From a virus: a stretch of DNA of 46,047 nt. Position 1 is the first letter of the stretch; each line of letters opens with the position of its first letter. This document shows positions 31,054 through 39,644 of the stretch, piece by piece. Position numbers and translations under genes: made by a program. The DNA lies in the IMG/VR virus record IMGVR_UViG_3300020020_000065, positions 1 to 46,047 of that record; one strand, given 5' to 3'. The notes below the pieces were generated by a model. It worked only from the letters and a program-made list of their open reading frames with translations. It ran no database searches and was not told where the DNA came from.

Positions 31054-31587
31054 CTACTTCTTTCTGGCCGTCAGCTTCGGTTCTTCCGGCACGGGCGGGG
31101 CGTCTTCGAAGATGGGTTCCGGGTAGTCGTCGTCGGAATACATCTGGTTTTCCGGTGCTGCGTCAGGAGACGCGGCTTCGCGGACGGCGTAGTTGCCGAC
31201 GATTTCGGCAGCCGTGCGCTTCTCGAACGGCGGCGTGTACGGCTCGGAGCCGGTGGCAGTTGTCTTCTCCATCAGGCCGGACAGGGGATTCATCCAGACG
31301 GTGTCGGCCTTCTGGGTGACGCCGGGAGCCTTGAGTTCGGTGGGCGCGGACCTGCCGCCCCAGATGGAGGCGAGAATCTCCTCCGGGTACTTCATGGCGA
31401 GGCGGTCGCGCTCGGCCTTCGGGGTCTGCTTGACATCGACGAAGGGAATGATTTCGCCGATGGCGTCGTCGCCGTGGATGGTACGGAGGACTTCCACTTC
31501 GGGCCAGGAGACTGGCGCGAAGGGGTCGCGGTACATGATGTTACGCTGGTCGCCGCCGATAGCGACGTGAACGGTACAAAAGTGCAT
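31054..31587 (-). CDS. Hypothetical virion-region protein (177 aa)
   Basis: ATG 31587 is preceded by CTGGGAGACATGCC; the long frame upstream is a shadow of the capsid gene. The N-terminal 60 residues are strand-like (MHFCTVHVAIGGDQRNIMY, EIIPFVDVKQTP). The C-terminal part is Pro/Glu-rich and disordered, ending in a basic tag (PKLTARKK). Placed after the capsid gene and its terminator-like hairpin, it may be a head decoration or neck component. No family is recognised. Confidence 0.6.
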   Translation of the reverse strand: MHFCTVHVAIGGDQRNIMYRDPFAPVSWPEVEVLRTIHGDDAIGEIIPFVDVKQTPKAERDRLAMKYPEEILASIWGGRSAPTELKAPGVTQKADTVWMNPLSGLMEKTTATGSEPYTPPFEKRTAAEIVGNYAVREAASPDAAPENQMYSDDDYPEPIFEDAPPVPEEPKLTARKK

Positions 31588-31608
31588 GGCATGTCTCCCA
31601 GAGTGAAA

Positions 31609-31629
31609 GGGGCGGGTGTCTCCCGCCCC
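31609..31629 (-). terminator. Hairpin after the capsid gene
   Basis: Perfect 8-bp arms GGGGCGGG / CCCGCCCC with a 5-nt loop, followed on the minus strand by TTTCACTCT. It is 14 bp after the capsid stop. A leaky terminator here is common, letting the capsid mRNA be most abundant. Confidence 0.6.
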
Positions 31630-31643
31630 CATTCCAGAAAACA

Positions 31644-32759
31644 TCAGACGATGTCGATGACCAGCGAAGAATTGAACTGCTTGCCGATCATCTGCATGGT
31701 CGAGGTGATCGACCGATACATCAGGAACTGGTTGTAAGGACGGGCGGGCGTATGCTTGTGCATCCACTCGTCTTCCATGACCATCAGCATCAGTTTCTTG
31801 GAGTCCAGCCAGTAGGCGCGCTTGGAGAGACCCATGTCGTCGAGCGTCGGGTCGTAGATGACCGACGTGCCGCCGAAGCTCATGTCTCCCATGGAGCCGT
31901 CCTGGTTCTTGTTGAACCCGGTCATGCTGTAGGAACCATTCGCCCGGATTTCCTTCTCCATGGCCCCGATGAAATCGGATCCAGCGAGGAAAAGGTCGGG
32001 AGACCCGCCGTTCTTGGTCAGCATCCGGCGCTCGGACTGCAAGACCTGTAGGAGTGCGCCGCCATCGGCGACGTTCGAAGTCACCGCGCCGCCGCCCCAT
32101 GCGCCCAGCGCCGGAGTACCGGACACCTTGACGCCGAAAGCGGCAGTCCTGGCACGGTTGCGCCACCACTCGAAACCGGCGGTCGCGCGGTTGATGCCGC
32201 CGACGGTGCCGACACTGGGGTCGTCCGCCACCAGCAGTTTCAGTCCGGCGAGAGCCTTTGGATCGGCAACGCCGTCTCCATAGAGAAGGGCGTTTACGTC
32301 CCTGGCGTATTTCTCGCCAAGGTCGAAAAGCTTGTCTTCCAGGAGACCCACCAGAACCGTCAGTTCGCGGCGGGAGTGTTCGGTCGTCCGCTCACCGTTC
32401 GAGCCGGGATCCACGACAGAGATGCCGTCGATCTTCAGTTCGGTGTGGGTAAGCTGAAGGCCGATGTGATGCTCACGCCACGGGAAGTTGGCGCGCTTGA
32501 TGTTGGCGGGCGTGTAGAACACGACCGTGTCGTTGTGGGTGTAGCCCTTGAGGGTGTCGTTGACGCCACCCGCGCCGAAAGCGCCGGAGACGGCAACACT
32601 GATGTCTCCCTTGCCACCGGGGAAGAACTTCTTCTTGGCGGTCAGCTTGTCAAAGAGAGGTCTGTTCTGAAGGGTCTGACGCCAGACATCCCCCTTGTCG
32701 AGGTAGAAGTCGAGCGCGGCATTGGCAATGTTGGTGATTTCACCTGCTGTGAAGGCCAT
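31644..32759 (-). CDS. Major capsid protein
   Basis: This 371-aa protein directly follows the scaffold gene. MAFTAGEITNIANAALDFYLDKGDVWRQTLQNRPLFDKL is followed by strand-rich segments (GDISVAVSGAF, FPWREHHIGLQLTHTELKIDG), a long alpha helix with VLVGLLEDKLFDLGEKYARDVNALLYGDG, and a C-terminal strand region (MYRSITSTMQMIGKQFNSSLVIDIV). Composition and length suit an HK97-fold capsid protein. The family is inferred from position and general pattern. A hairpin follows it. Confidence 0.85.
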   Translation of the reverse strand: MAFTAGEITNIANAALDFYLDKGDVWRQTLQNRPLFDKLTAKKKFFPGGKGDISVAVSGAFGAGGVNDTLKGYTHNDTVVFYTPANIKRANFPWREHHIGLQLTHTELKIDGISVVDPGSNGERTTEHSRRELTVLVGLLEDKLFDLGEKYARDVNALLYGDGVADPKALAGLKLLVADDPSVGTVGGINRATAGFEWWRNRARTAAFGVKVSGTPALGAWGGGAVTSNVADGGALLQVLQSERRMLTKNGGSPDLFLAGSDFIGAMEKEIRANGSYSMTGFNKNQDGSMGDMSFGGTSVIYDPTLDDMGLSKRAYWLDSKKLMLMVMEDEWMHKHTPARPYNQFLMYRSITSTMQMIGKQFNSSLVIDIV

Positions 32760-32774
32760 AGGGATGATCCCTTA

Positions 32775-33830
32775 TCAGCCTCCGCGTCGTGACTGCTCCA
32801 GTCCCTGTAAGGCTGCTTCCATAAGGGTTTTCGGTGCCGCTCGCGCAGAGGGGGTTTGCGATGCACCGTTCGGGTATGGATGGGTAGCGCGTGGCGCTGG
32901 CTGTGAGGCGCGCATGTTCTTCGACACTTCGTTGTAGGCTTCCTGCGACAGTGCAAGAGCCTCCTCGACCGAATTGATCTTGTTACCGCGCTCCGCAAGC
33001 AAAGCTTGGGCTACCCGCCGAACGATGGGGGCTTTGACCTTATAGTCAGGATCGCTCGCGGCGAGACGGCTTTCGAAACTGGAGACAGCGCGCTTCACGT
33101 CACTCGAAACAGCCTGGACAGCCTGGCGCTGGTTCTCAGCCTCCATGTCTCTAAGCTGGTATTCAGTACGCCTGCCGGAGATTCTCTGCTGGGCGTAGTC
33201 CCGCGCCACCTTCTCGGTCATCTGCCCCTGCTTGACCGCCTGTGCGAGGTCTGTCGGCAGGACAATGCCGAGTGCCTCCTGGGCGGTGCGGACGTAGGGC
33301 GCGATGGCTTCGTAAAAACCCTTGTAGTCTCCGGCGCGCAAGGATGCGCCAAGCTGGAGAAGCTTGGCTACGTCGTCGCCGGTCAGGTTGTTCTCGGTGG
33401 AGAAGTTCTGAATGTGAGTGCCGACATCGGCAGCCGGTCTAAGCGAGGCAATCTCGGCCCGCGCTTCCCGTCTCTGCTTCAGCAGCTTGTTGATCTTCTT
33501 ACGGATTTTGGGAGACGCGTCCTGCGGGGACTCTTCGTCTTCCTCGTCCGTTTCAGTTTCTGGTTCGTCTTCCGCCTGTTGACTGTCTGGCTCGGTGGCC
33601 TCGGGAGGGGCCTCTGTGTCCGCTGGAGGGGCTAGAACATCGGCCTCGTTCGTGGCCGGAACCACCTTGAGAACCGCGTCTAGGATGCTCTCCTTGGAAC
33701 GTCCCGTATCTGTCGACGTTTCTGGCGTCGAAGGCTGTGGCGATGGGGAAGGACCAGTTTCCCCTGGCGTCGACGCGGGCGGAGGTGAATCCGCTGCGGG
33801 CGCGGGGGAGACTGTGTCTTCGTCGGCCAT
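32775..33830 (-). CDS. Scaffold protein
   Basis: This 351-aa protein has a disordered, Pro/Ser/Glu-rich N-terminal third, an acidic run (ETETDEEDEESPQ), then a basic coiled coil (KIRKKINKLLKQRREARAEIASL) and a long helical C-terminal half ending in a Gly/Arg tail. It is typical of podovirus scaffolds between portal and capsid genes. It guides procapsid assembly and leaves before packaging. Confidence 0.8.
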   Translation of the reverse strand: MADEDTVSPAPAADSPPPASTPGETGPSPSPQPSTPETSTDTGRSKESILDAVLKVVPATNEADVLAPPADTEAPPEATEPDSQQAEDEPETETDEEDEESPQDASPKIRKKINKLLKQRREARAEIASLRPAADVGTHIQNFSTENNLTGDDVAKLLQLGASLRAGDYKGFYEAIAPYVRTAQEALGIVLPTDLAQAVKQGQMTEKVARDYAQQRISGRRTEYQLRDMEAENQRQAVQAVSSDVKRAVSSFESRLAASDPDYKVKAPIVRRVAQALLAERGNKINSVEEALALSQEAYNEVSKNMRASQPAPRATHPYPNGASQTPSARAAPKTLMEAALQGLEQSRRGG

Positions 33831-33865
33831 CTGTGTCTCTGTGGGTTAGTTCACCTATAGTCCTG

Positions 33866-36343
33866 TTATTGCAACCTTGTCGAGGCCGATGGCCCGCCTG
33901 GGCCTGGGGTCGGCGGCTGCGGTGTCGGAGACTGCGGCGAAGGAGACGGCGGAGCCGGACTGTTGCTGGCTCCCTGCGGCCCCTGGGCGTTCGGATCGCC
34001 GACGCCGGGGAGACCCGGCATCTTCGCACCGTTCATCGAGGTGATCGACGGGATGCCGTCGGCAATCGCCTCGTCGATGTCGATTTTGTCGTCCATCCGC
34101 TTCAGCGCCTGCTTGACCATGAACGCAGGTTTGATGCCCGGCAACTGCATCAGGATCGGAGCCAGCCGTTCGAAGTTCTGGAGTTCCTGCGCCTGATCGG
34201 GACGCCCGGACGACCCGGCCCGAATTTCCAGATAGAGGTCGCGGGCGACCACGTCCTTGGTCAGGAACGGCCACATGGCTCCGGGGCCGACGATGGACTT
34301 GACGGTCTCCTCGGAGACATTGAGCAAGAGAATCTGCCCGGAAGCCCTGGCTATCGCCGAAAGTGTCTCGTCGATGTCGTCGATGGACGAGCCGGTAGCG
34401 GAGGCTTTGGCCGAGGCGGCGATGCTGGTTTCGGTCAAAGCCTTGCCGCCCGCGCCGCCAAGGTCGGCCTCCTGCACCCCGACCGAGCGCATCAGGTCTT
34501 CGAAGATGGGGTTCACTTCGTAGAGGTTGGGGTCGACCGGCACCCCCTTGATGCCCATGAGAACAGTGTTGATGTCCTGCCCCGGCTGGAGACCTGAAAT
34601 GGCGATCAGCGCATTGACCGGGTGTTCCTTCAGCGCGGAGATGTCATCCTCGGAGAGGGTTCCCTCGGCATAGGCGATCTTCGGGCGATTGGCAATGCGG
34701 TGTTCCCGGAGACCCTGGCGGGAGCGGTTGAGTTCCCGCTGCATGGGCCGGATCAGGGAGACATCGCTCGGCGGGAAGACCTTGCCGTCGATTTCATTGA
34801 AGGCGGTCAGGAACCACGGCCAGAACCTGTCGGTGTAGACATCCGGCACGGCAGGCTCACGCAGGAAATCGGGATAGCCGTCGCAGATTACATAGACCAG
34901 GCCGTCCTTCTTGTTGAAGACTTCCCATACCAGGCATGAATCCGTGTCTCCAGAATCGATCTGCGGAGCATCGCTGGAGCCTCCGGTTGACCATGTCGAG
35001 CGCGCTCTCTCGTAGTCGGTGCCGGTGTCGGAACGCGCGTAGCTGGTATGGGACTTGCCGACATCGACGCCGTATGTCTCCTGGACTTCGTTGACCGAGA
35101 GCATGAACTCCTCGGCGACCCAGTCGCAGCCGAGAAAGTCTCTTAGCTGGATACATCTCGGGTCCGGGATGATCGCGGTGGACTTGGGCCAAGTGAACAG
35201 CAGGCCCTCGCGGACGACGGTGTCCTGCTCCTGCCGGAGTGCCTCCAGGGTCAGCCGCAACTGCTCGGCGGCGGCGTCGTCCTGCGTGATTTCGCCATCG
35301 GCCAGATCGGCTGTCGCCCGTTCGATGAGGTCCAGCTTGTTCTGGATGTCGGCGATGCGGTTATCGACATCGGGTGACTTGGCCAAGACCCGCTGGAAGC
35401 CGAGTCTTGTCCAGCCAACGCCGGACGTAGCCGCTCTACGCACCGTCATCTTCATCATCGACTTGAAGCTCTGCTGCTGCTCGTCGACCTCGTAATCGTA
35501 GAGGAGTTCCAGGGTGCGGCAGATTTTGTTCAGCATCTCCAGTTGCTGCTTCACGTTCTGCGCGTCCTGAATGACCATGTTGGCGCTCTCGATTTCATCG
35601 GGCGCGGGCATCATCGGCATCGGCGGCGGCGGTACACGACCGCTCGGCCCGCCTTCGGGGCCGGGAGCGCCGGGCGACCCACCCGTCGTCTCGCCGGGGT
35701 GCGGCAGCCCTCGGGCAGCCATGCCGTTGGCGGATTCGGGCGGGGCCTCGCCCATCGAAGACCCCATCGGCGGCACTCCTGGCGGTGGAGCCATGCCGGG
35801 AGCCGCCGGAGACATGCCCATGCCGCCCATCGCTCCCATCGCGGCCATCATCGTCGCCTGCTGCGCCTGCTGCATGGTCGCCTGCGCCTGGGCGAGGCTC
35901 TCCATGGTGCCGTCCCAGACGGTCGAGAGGATGCGCGGGCGTCTCCGGCAGACGACCTGCGGGTTCTTGGCATAGACGGCAGCTACGCGCTTCTGGATGT
36001 GCTGGAGGGTTATGTTCGCGACATAGAGGTCATCCTCGACGATGTCGTTGAAGACCGCCTTCTTGGGGTCTTCCGGCCACTGCACACCGGCAGCGAACTT
36101 CTGGTCTTTCTCCATCTGGCGAAAGATCTTGTCCCAGTGGTTCTTGCCCTGCTTGACCATGTCGGAGAGCGCGCCGACGAGGGCTTTCCTCCGGGGTTCC
36201 GGGTCCGGCGGGTCACGCGGCGTGAGGTTCTTGGTCCTGTCCCTGTCGGAGTTGACGGCAGCTAAAACCGGATCCATCTCCGGCGGCGGGCCGGGGTCGA
36301 ACTCGGAACCGGGAGGCGGCAGGTCGAGAGGGGGAAGGGCCAT
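33866..36343 (-). CDS. Portal protein
   Basis: This 825-aa protein is long for a portal because of a Pro/Gly/Met-rich insert (about residues 165-235) and a disordered tail. Core pattern: DMVKQGKNHWDKIFRQMEKDQKFAAG near the start, KFDLIERATADLADGEITQD-type helices in the middle, and RELNRSRQGLREHRIANRPK plus LNVSEETVKSIVGPGAMWPFL later, typical of podovirus portals. It forms the dodecameric DNA gate at one vertex and works with TerL and the adaptor. It sits between TerL and the scaffold gene. Confidence 0.85.
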   Translation of the reverse strand: MALPPLDLPPPGSEFDPGPPPEMDPVLAAVNSDRDRTKNLTPRDPPDPEPRRKALVGALSDMVKQGKNHWDKIFRQMEKDQKFAAGVQWPEDPKKAVFNDIVEDDLYVANITLQHIQKRVAAVYAKNPQVVCRRRPRILSTVWDGTMESLAQAQATMQQAQQATMMAAMGAMGGMGMSPAAPGMAPPPGVPPMGSSMGEAPPESANGMAARGLPHPGETTGGSPGAPGPEGGPSGRVPPPPMPMMPAPDEIESANMVIQDAQNVKQQLEMLNKICRTLELLYDYEVDEQQQSFKSMMKMTVRRAATSGVGWTRLGFQRVLAKSPDVDNRIADIQNKLDLIERATADLADGEITQDDAAAEQLRLTLEALRQEQDTVVREGLLFTWPKSTAIIPDPRCIQLRDFLGCDWVAEEFMLSVNEVQETYGVDVGKSHTSYARSDTGTDYERARSTWSTGGSSDAPQIDSGDTDSCLVWEVFNKKDGLVYVICDGYPDFLREPAVPDVYTDRFWPWFLTAFNEIDGKVFPPSDVSLIRPMQRELNRSRQGLREHRIANRPKIAYAEGTLSEDDISALKEHPVNALIAISGLQPGQDINTVLMGIKGVPVDPNLYEVNPIFEDLMRSVGVQEADLGGAGGKALTETSIAASAKASATGSSIDDIDETLSAIARASGQILLLNVSEETVKSIVGPGAMWPFLTKDVVARDLYLEIRAGSSGRPDQAQELQNFERLAPILMQLPGIKPAFMVKQALKRMDDKIDIDEAIADGIPSITSMNGAKMPGLPGVGDPNAQGPQGASNSPAPPSPSPQSPTPQPPTPGPGGPSASTRLQ

Positions 36344-36428
36344 CGGTCAGCTTTCTGCGGTTCGGGCACCACCACGGATGGACCCTGTCGTCCAGCGTCC
36401 CACAGAAGGGGCACTGCTCATCTATCAC
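36213..36428 (-). CDS. Possible zinc-ribbon protein overlapping the portal start
   Basis: A GTG at 36428 overlaps the TerL stop as GTGA. The first 30 residues (MIDEQCPFCGTLDDRVHPWWCPNRR) hold a CPFC ... WWCP pattern that could bind zinc. Then the frame runs 131 bp into the portal gene out of phase, with a low-complexity end. Coupling to TerL and the cysteine pattern argue for a real gene; the long overlap argues against. Confidence 0.45.
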   Translation of the reverse strand: MIDEQCPFCGTLDDRVHPWWCPNRRKLTDGPSPSRPAASRFRVRPRPAAGDGSGFSCRQLRQGQDQEPHAA

Positions 36429-37984
36429 CAGCCTTGTCTCTCGGCTGTACTTTTTTCGCGTGTCTCCCGCCGCGAGCTTTCCTTGACCCAGCCATAGGTG
36501 CCGACGGCGGTGGAAGGCTTCTTTTTGCGCGGCGTCTTTGGTGTCGCGTGGATGTGTAGGCCGACGCCGATCCAGGCGAGAGCGTCGACAAAATCATCGC
36601 GCGCACCGAAGGGAAACTGAAGCAGTTCCTGTCTCGCCTCCATCCACCACGGCGCATAAGACGGGAAGTAGACCATGCCCATGGCGAGTCTGCCCAGAAT
36701 CGACTGGGCACGGGTTTTCTTGTCATTGACCGGCGTAACCTCGAAGATTGAGCGATAGACGCTCCGCTCGCGCATCCGCTTGCGCAGGAAGGGTCCAATC
36801 GACTTGGAGATGTGGCCTCTCTCCGCCCACCAGTGGACGGTCTCGTATTTTTCCATCAGGTCGATCATCCGCTCGACGACGATGTCTGTCGAGAGGTGCG
36901 CCCAGACGAGGTCTTCCATGACCCAAATGTTGTCTTCCTCGTCGATGCCGACGACCATCAGGCAGGTCTTGTCACGATCCTGCGAGGTGGAGACAGCGTG
37001 GTCGGAAGCCGCGTAGAACCGAAGCTTGTTGTTCGGCGGGCGGTCGCCCCGGCCATAGGTCTTGATCCTGTCGACCGGGAAGAAGTTGCCTTTTTCGGGA
37101 GTGGGCGACCCCTGGTAGAGCGCCTGAAAGCCGCGCGGATCGGCAGACCGGATGTCCTCAAGGTACTGCACCGGGAAGCGCACCGGCCAGAGTGCTTCGC
37201 CCTGCTTGCGCCCCAGCGGGTCGTTGTTGGAGGTCGCCAGCGCCGGAAGGTCGATGATCTTCCACTTCGGACCCTCGCTGGCCGAGTAGTCGGGGTTGGT
37301 CGGGTCGGTCAATCTGCCGACAAGGTCGTCCTCGTGCCAGCGCGTCTGGATAATCACGATCCAGCCGACCGAGGACAGCAGTCTTGTCTTGGCGACCTGG
37401 TTGAACCAGTTCCAGAGTTTGTTTCTAGTGACAAGACTGTCTGCCTCGACCCGATCCTTGATAGGATCGTCTATGAGAAGGCCAATGGACCCTCTCCCGG
37501 TTATGGCGCTGCCGCGACCGACGAAGAACAACTTCCCACCCTGATCGGTCTCTACGCGGTCGACCGAAGCCGTCTTGAGCGGCAAGCTGTCGAAGACCTG
37601 CCCATAGAGGGGGTCTTCGATAATCTCCCGCACTTCACGGCCAAAGTCCCAGGAGAGTTTATCGCTGTACGTCGCGAGAATAATGGACTCTTCCGGGTGT
37701 CTCCCCATGAACCAGGCAGGGAACATCCGGGACGATAATTGACTCTTCCCGTGTCTCGGCGGGACGTTGATGATGAGGCGTGAGATCAGCCCGCACTCGA
37801 CCTGTTCGAGGGCAGCGGCAATCGCCTGGTGGTGCAGGGCGACTATGTACTGGGACTTGGAGACATCGTCCGGGAAGGACGCGTCAGGCATCATAAACTT
37901 CGAAAACGTCAGCAAATCCTCACGCGCCTCGAACGCCGTTTTGCGGCGTTCGAGGGCGTTGAGATATCTGTCGAGGTCGCTCAC
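36425..37984 (-). CDS. terL: Terminase large subunit
   Basis: This 519-aa protein has an ATPase domain with Walker A VPPRHGKS (about residues 73-80) and Walker B GLLIDDPIKD, and a coupling-type TRWHEDD. The nuclease domain has RNase H-like acidic sites: FYAASDHAVS, WWAERGHIS and the final DDFVDALAWI. It pumps DNA into the procapsid through the portal and cuts the concatemer. The stop overlaps the small upstream gene and the start overlaps the 179-aa gene as ATGA. Terminase_6-type. Confidence 0.95.
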   Translation of the reverse strand: MSDLDRYLNALERRKTAFEAREDLLTFSKFMMPDASFPDDVSKSQYIVALHHQAIAAALEQVECGLISRLIINVPPRHGKSQLSSRMFPAWFMGRHPEESIILATYSDKLSWDFGREVREIIEDPLYGQVFDSLPLKTASVDRVETDQGGKLFFVGRGSAITGRGSIGLLIDDPIKDRVEADSLVTRNKLWNWFNQVAKTRLLSSVGWIVIIQTRWHEDDLVGRLTDPTNPDYSASEGPKWKIIDLPALATSNNDPLGRKQGEALWPVRFPVQYLEDIRSADPRGFQALYQGSPTPEKGNFFPVDRIKTYGRGDRPPNNKLRFYAASDHAVSTSQDRDKTCLMVVGIDEEDNIWVMEDLVWAHLSTDIVVERMIDLMEKYETVHWWAERGHISKSIGPFLRKRMRERSVYRSIFEVTPVNDKKTRAQSILGRLAMGMVYFPSYAPWWMEARQELLQFPFGARDDFVDALAWIGVGLHIHATPKTPRKKKPSTAVGTYGWVKESSRRETREKSTAERQGW

Positions 37985-38520
37985 TTCCGCGTAGTTTTCG
38001 CTGTCGTGCCTTCCTTTTCCAGACGACGGCTCGCCGGGCTGCTGGTCGGGTCTTCGTCGGTGGAGACATCGGCATGGGTGCGCTTGTCGACATCGATGTC
38101 GTCGGACTGCGGGGTGCGGGCCGGGAAGGGCCGTCCAGGGATATTCTCCTGCGCACGGTCGTCGCCACGGAACTGCTGGAACTCGCGCTCCATCCGGGCG
38201 TCCTTGTCCGACTGCGGCACGTCAGGCTCGGCTTCCGAGGTGTAGTCGTCTTCGATGCCACGGAGACGCGCCAGAGACGCGGCCTCCTCGTCGGCGGCGG
38301 CGCGCTTCATCTCGGCTTCGGTGGGTTCCGAAATGCTGCCCTTGCCCTGCTTGATGGCTTCTTCCGACGCCTTGATTTCAGCAGGCCACGGGTCGCCCTT
38401 GTTGATGAAGTCGGCGAGCGTCCGTAGTTCGCTGACAACCGAATAACGGAAGCCCGGCTCCTCGTTCTGCCGGTAGCTGTCGACGAGGTCTTTCAGGGAG
38501 ACGTTGAAGTCTTTGGCCAT
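37981..38520 (-). CDS. Hypothetical protein before TerL (179 aa)
   Basis: This 179-aa protein has an N-terminal helical domain (LKDLVDSYRQNEEPGFRYSVVSELRTLADFINKGDPW) followed by an acidic, disordered region. The domain resembles the N-terminus of its upstream neighbour (pattern ...L..SYR......L...AD.(V/I).K.(D/E).W). Position just before TerL, with ATGA overlap, makes it a possible small terminase, but no DNA-binding motif is seen. Confidence 0.65.
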   Translation of the reverse strand: MAKDFNVSLKDLVDSYRQNEEPGFRYSVVSELRTLADFINKGDPWPAEIKASEEAIKQGKGSISEPTEAEMKRAAADEEAASLARLRGIEDDYTSEAEPDVPQSDKDARMEREFQQFRGDDRAQENIPGRPFPARTPQSDDIDVDKRTHADVSTDEDPTSSPASRRLEKEGTTAKTTRK

Positions 38521-38960
38521 TATTTCCTCCTGGAGGGGTTTTCCTGTACCGGGTCGGTAAAGGTGAAGTCGATAGGATCAGTCTCGGCACCACCGCCCTT
38601 TATGAACACTGGAACGCCGACAGCGCCCCAAGGCAGCGAGGGTTTCACAATGGTGGTGACTTCGGTGTCGGAGACAAGCGTCGTTGGCTCGTCCTGTCCG
38701 GCAAAATTGATGACGCTCGTTGCGTCGAAACCCGTCCCGATGCAGGAGAGCGTGAAGTCGGGATCGCCCAGCACCGCCGTGTCCGGCTCCAAATCCTCCA
38801 GGGTCGGCGGCTCCGGTTGCAGGTTTGTCTCGTCGTAGATCCAGCCCTCGTCTTTCTCGACGATATCAGCGGCCCCGGTGAGGGCACGGGAGACACCGTG
38901 CTTGTTGGCGACGTTGCGATAGCTGTAGATCAATTCCGTCAGTTCGGATTCAAAGCTCAT
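38520..38960 (-). CDS. IPT/TIG-like Ig-domain protein (146 aa)
   Basis: I use ATG 38960 (MSFESELTELIYSYRNVANKHG), preceded by AGGAGACTACCGAC; a longer frame to 39023 overlaps the DUF3309 gene. The C-terminal 90 residues (TAVLGDPDFTLSCIGTGFDATSVINFAG... PSLPWGAVGVPVFIKGGG) match an IPT/TIG immunoglobulin-like fold, usual in virion surface proteins. The N-terminal helix region parallels the next gene. It is likely a capsid-decoration or adhesion component. Confidence 0.65.
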   Translation of the reverse strand: MSFESELTELIYSYRNVANKHGVSRALTGAADIVEKDEGWIYDETNLQPEPPTLEDLEPDTAVLGDPDFTLSCIGTGFDATSVINFAGQDEPTTLVSDTEVTTIVKPSLPWGAVGVPVFIKGGGAETDPIDFTFTDPVQENPSRRK

Positions 38961-39019
38961 GTCGGTAGTCTCCTCTGGCCAGCCGCTCGGGCTGCTTTTG
39001 ACTTCACGATAGGTAATCA

Positions 39020-39178
39020 TCACAGTCTGCCCGTCAGCACCAGAACGATCAGGATGACCAGCAGGACGCCGATCAGGCCGCTCGGCCCGTAACCCCAGTT
39101 TGCCGAATACCCCCAGTTCGGCAGTCCGCCGATCAGCAGGATGACCAGCAGGATAATCAGGATGGTGGTCGGGGTCAT
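39020..39178 (-). CDS. DUF3309-like small membrane protein (52 aa)
   Basis: ATG 39178 (overlapping the previous stop) to TGA 39020 encodes TILIILLVILLIGGLPNWGY, then SANWGYGPSGLIGVLLVILI and VLVLTGRL. Two hydrophobic helices flank a Trp/Gly/Tyr turn, the signature of DUF3309 proteins known from alphaproteobacteria. It belongs to the lysis cassette and may be a holin-like or accessory membrane factor. Confidence 0.75.
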   Translation of the reverse strand: MTPTTILIILLVILLIGGLPNWGYSANWGYGPSGLIGVLLVILIVLVLTGRL

Positions 39179-39552
39179 GACTTGCTCCTTCGAGCGGGCG
39201 CGGGCTGCTCGTCGATGATCGACGCAGGCGGGTCCGGTGGCGGCGGCAATGGGATCGGCTTTTCCTTGGTGAGTACGCTCACCATCCGCATAAGTTCGTC
39301 GAACTCCCGGTTGTGAGTGTCCAGAATCTGCGTCATCTGCCGCTCCTGCACCTCCAGCAAATTGGCAAGATGCGCCTGCTGCCCCGTAATCAGGATGTTG
39401 AGAAAGTACGTCGAGGCTGCAAGCCCGGCACAGATAAGGATCAGCACACCCAGACCAGCAGGCGTGAGCCGCTCGGTAATCGCGCTGACGCTGTGACCAG
39501 CCAGTTGCACGGTGGTGTAGGGCAAATGGGGTTGGTCGGGCATTGCCATCAT
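39175..39552 (-). CDS. Single-span membrane protein, holin or spanin-like (125 aa)
   Basis: ATG 39552 (MMAMPDQPHLPY) overlaps the 31-aa gene stop. One transmembrane helix (LGVLILICAGLAASTYFLNILI) separates a short N-tail from a coiled coil (QERQMTQILDTHNREFDELMRMVSVLTKE) and a proline-rich end. One-span proteins with a coiled coil beside an endolysin suggest a holin/antiholin or an inner-membrane spanin. No lipobox gene was found nearby. Confidence 0.65.
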   Translation of the reverse strand: MMAMPDQPHLPYTTVQLAGHSVSAITERLTPAGLGVLILICAGLAASTYFLNILITGQQAHLANLLEVQERQMTQILDTHNREFDELMRMVSVLTKEKPIPLPPPPDPPASIIDEQPAPARRSKS

Positions 39553-39644
39553 CCGACCCACCATACGAGGACCACCACGATGCCGACCATGATCGCGAAG
39601 AACATGCCGATCACCGCCAGCCACTCTGCCTGCGGCTTGTTCAT
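39549..39644 (-). CDS. 31-aa membrane peptide in the lysis cassette
   Basis: ATG 39644 to TGA 39549 encodes MNKPQAEWLAVIGMFFAIMV and GIVVVLVWWVG: a single hydrophobic helix. It overlaps the endolysin stop and the next gene start (both ATGA-type), which supports a translated gene. It is a candidate pinholin-like or holin-modulating peptide. Very short, so moderate confidence. Confidence 0.6.
   Translation of the reverse strand: MNKPQAEWLAVIGMFFAIMVGIVVVLVWWVG

Noticed and set aside
29602-31737. 711-aa plus-strand frame antisense to late genes
   Set aside because: It is a GC-rich shadow of the adaptor and tail genes, with no domain pattern and no ribosome binding site.
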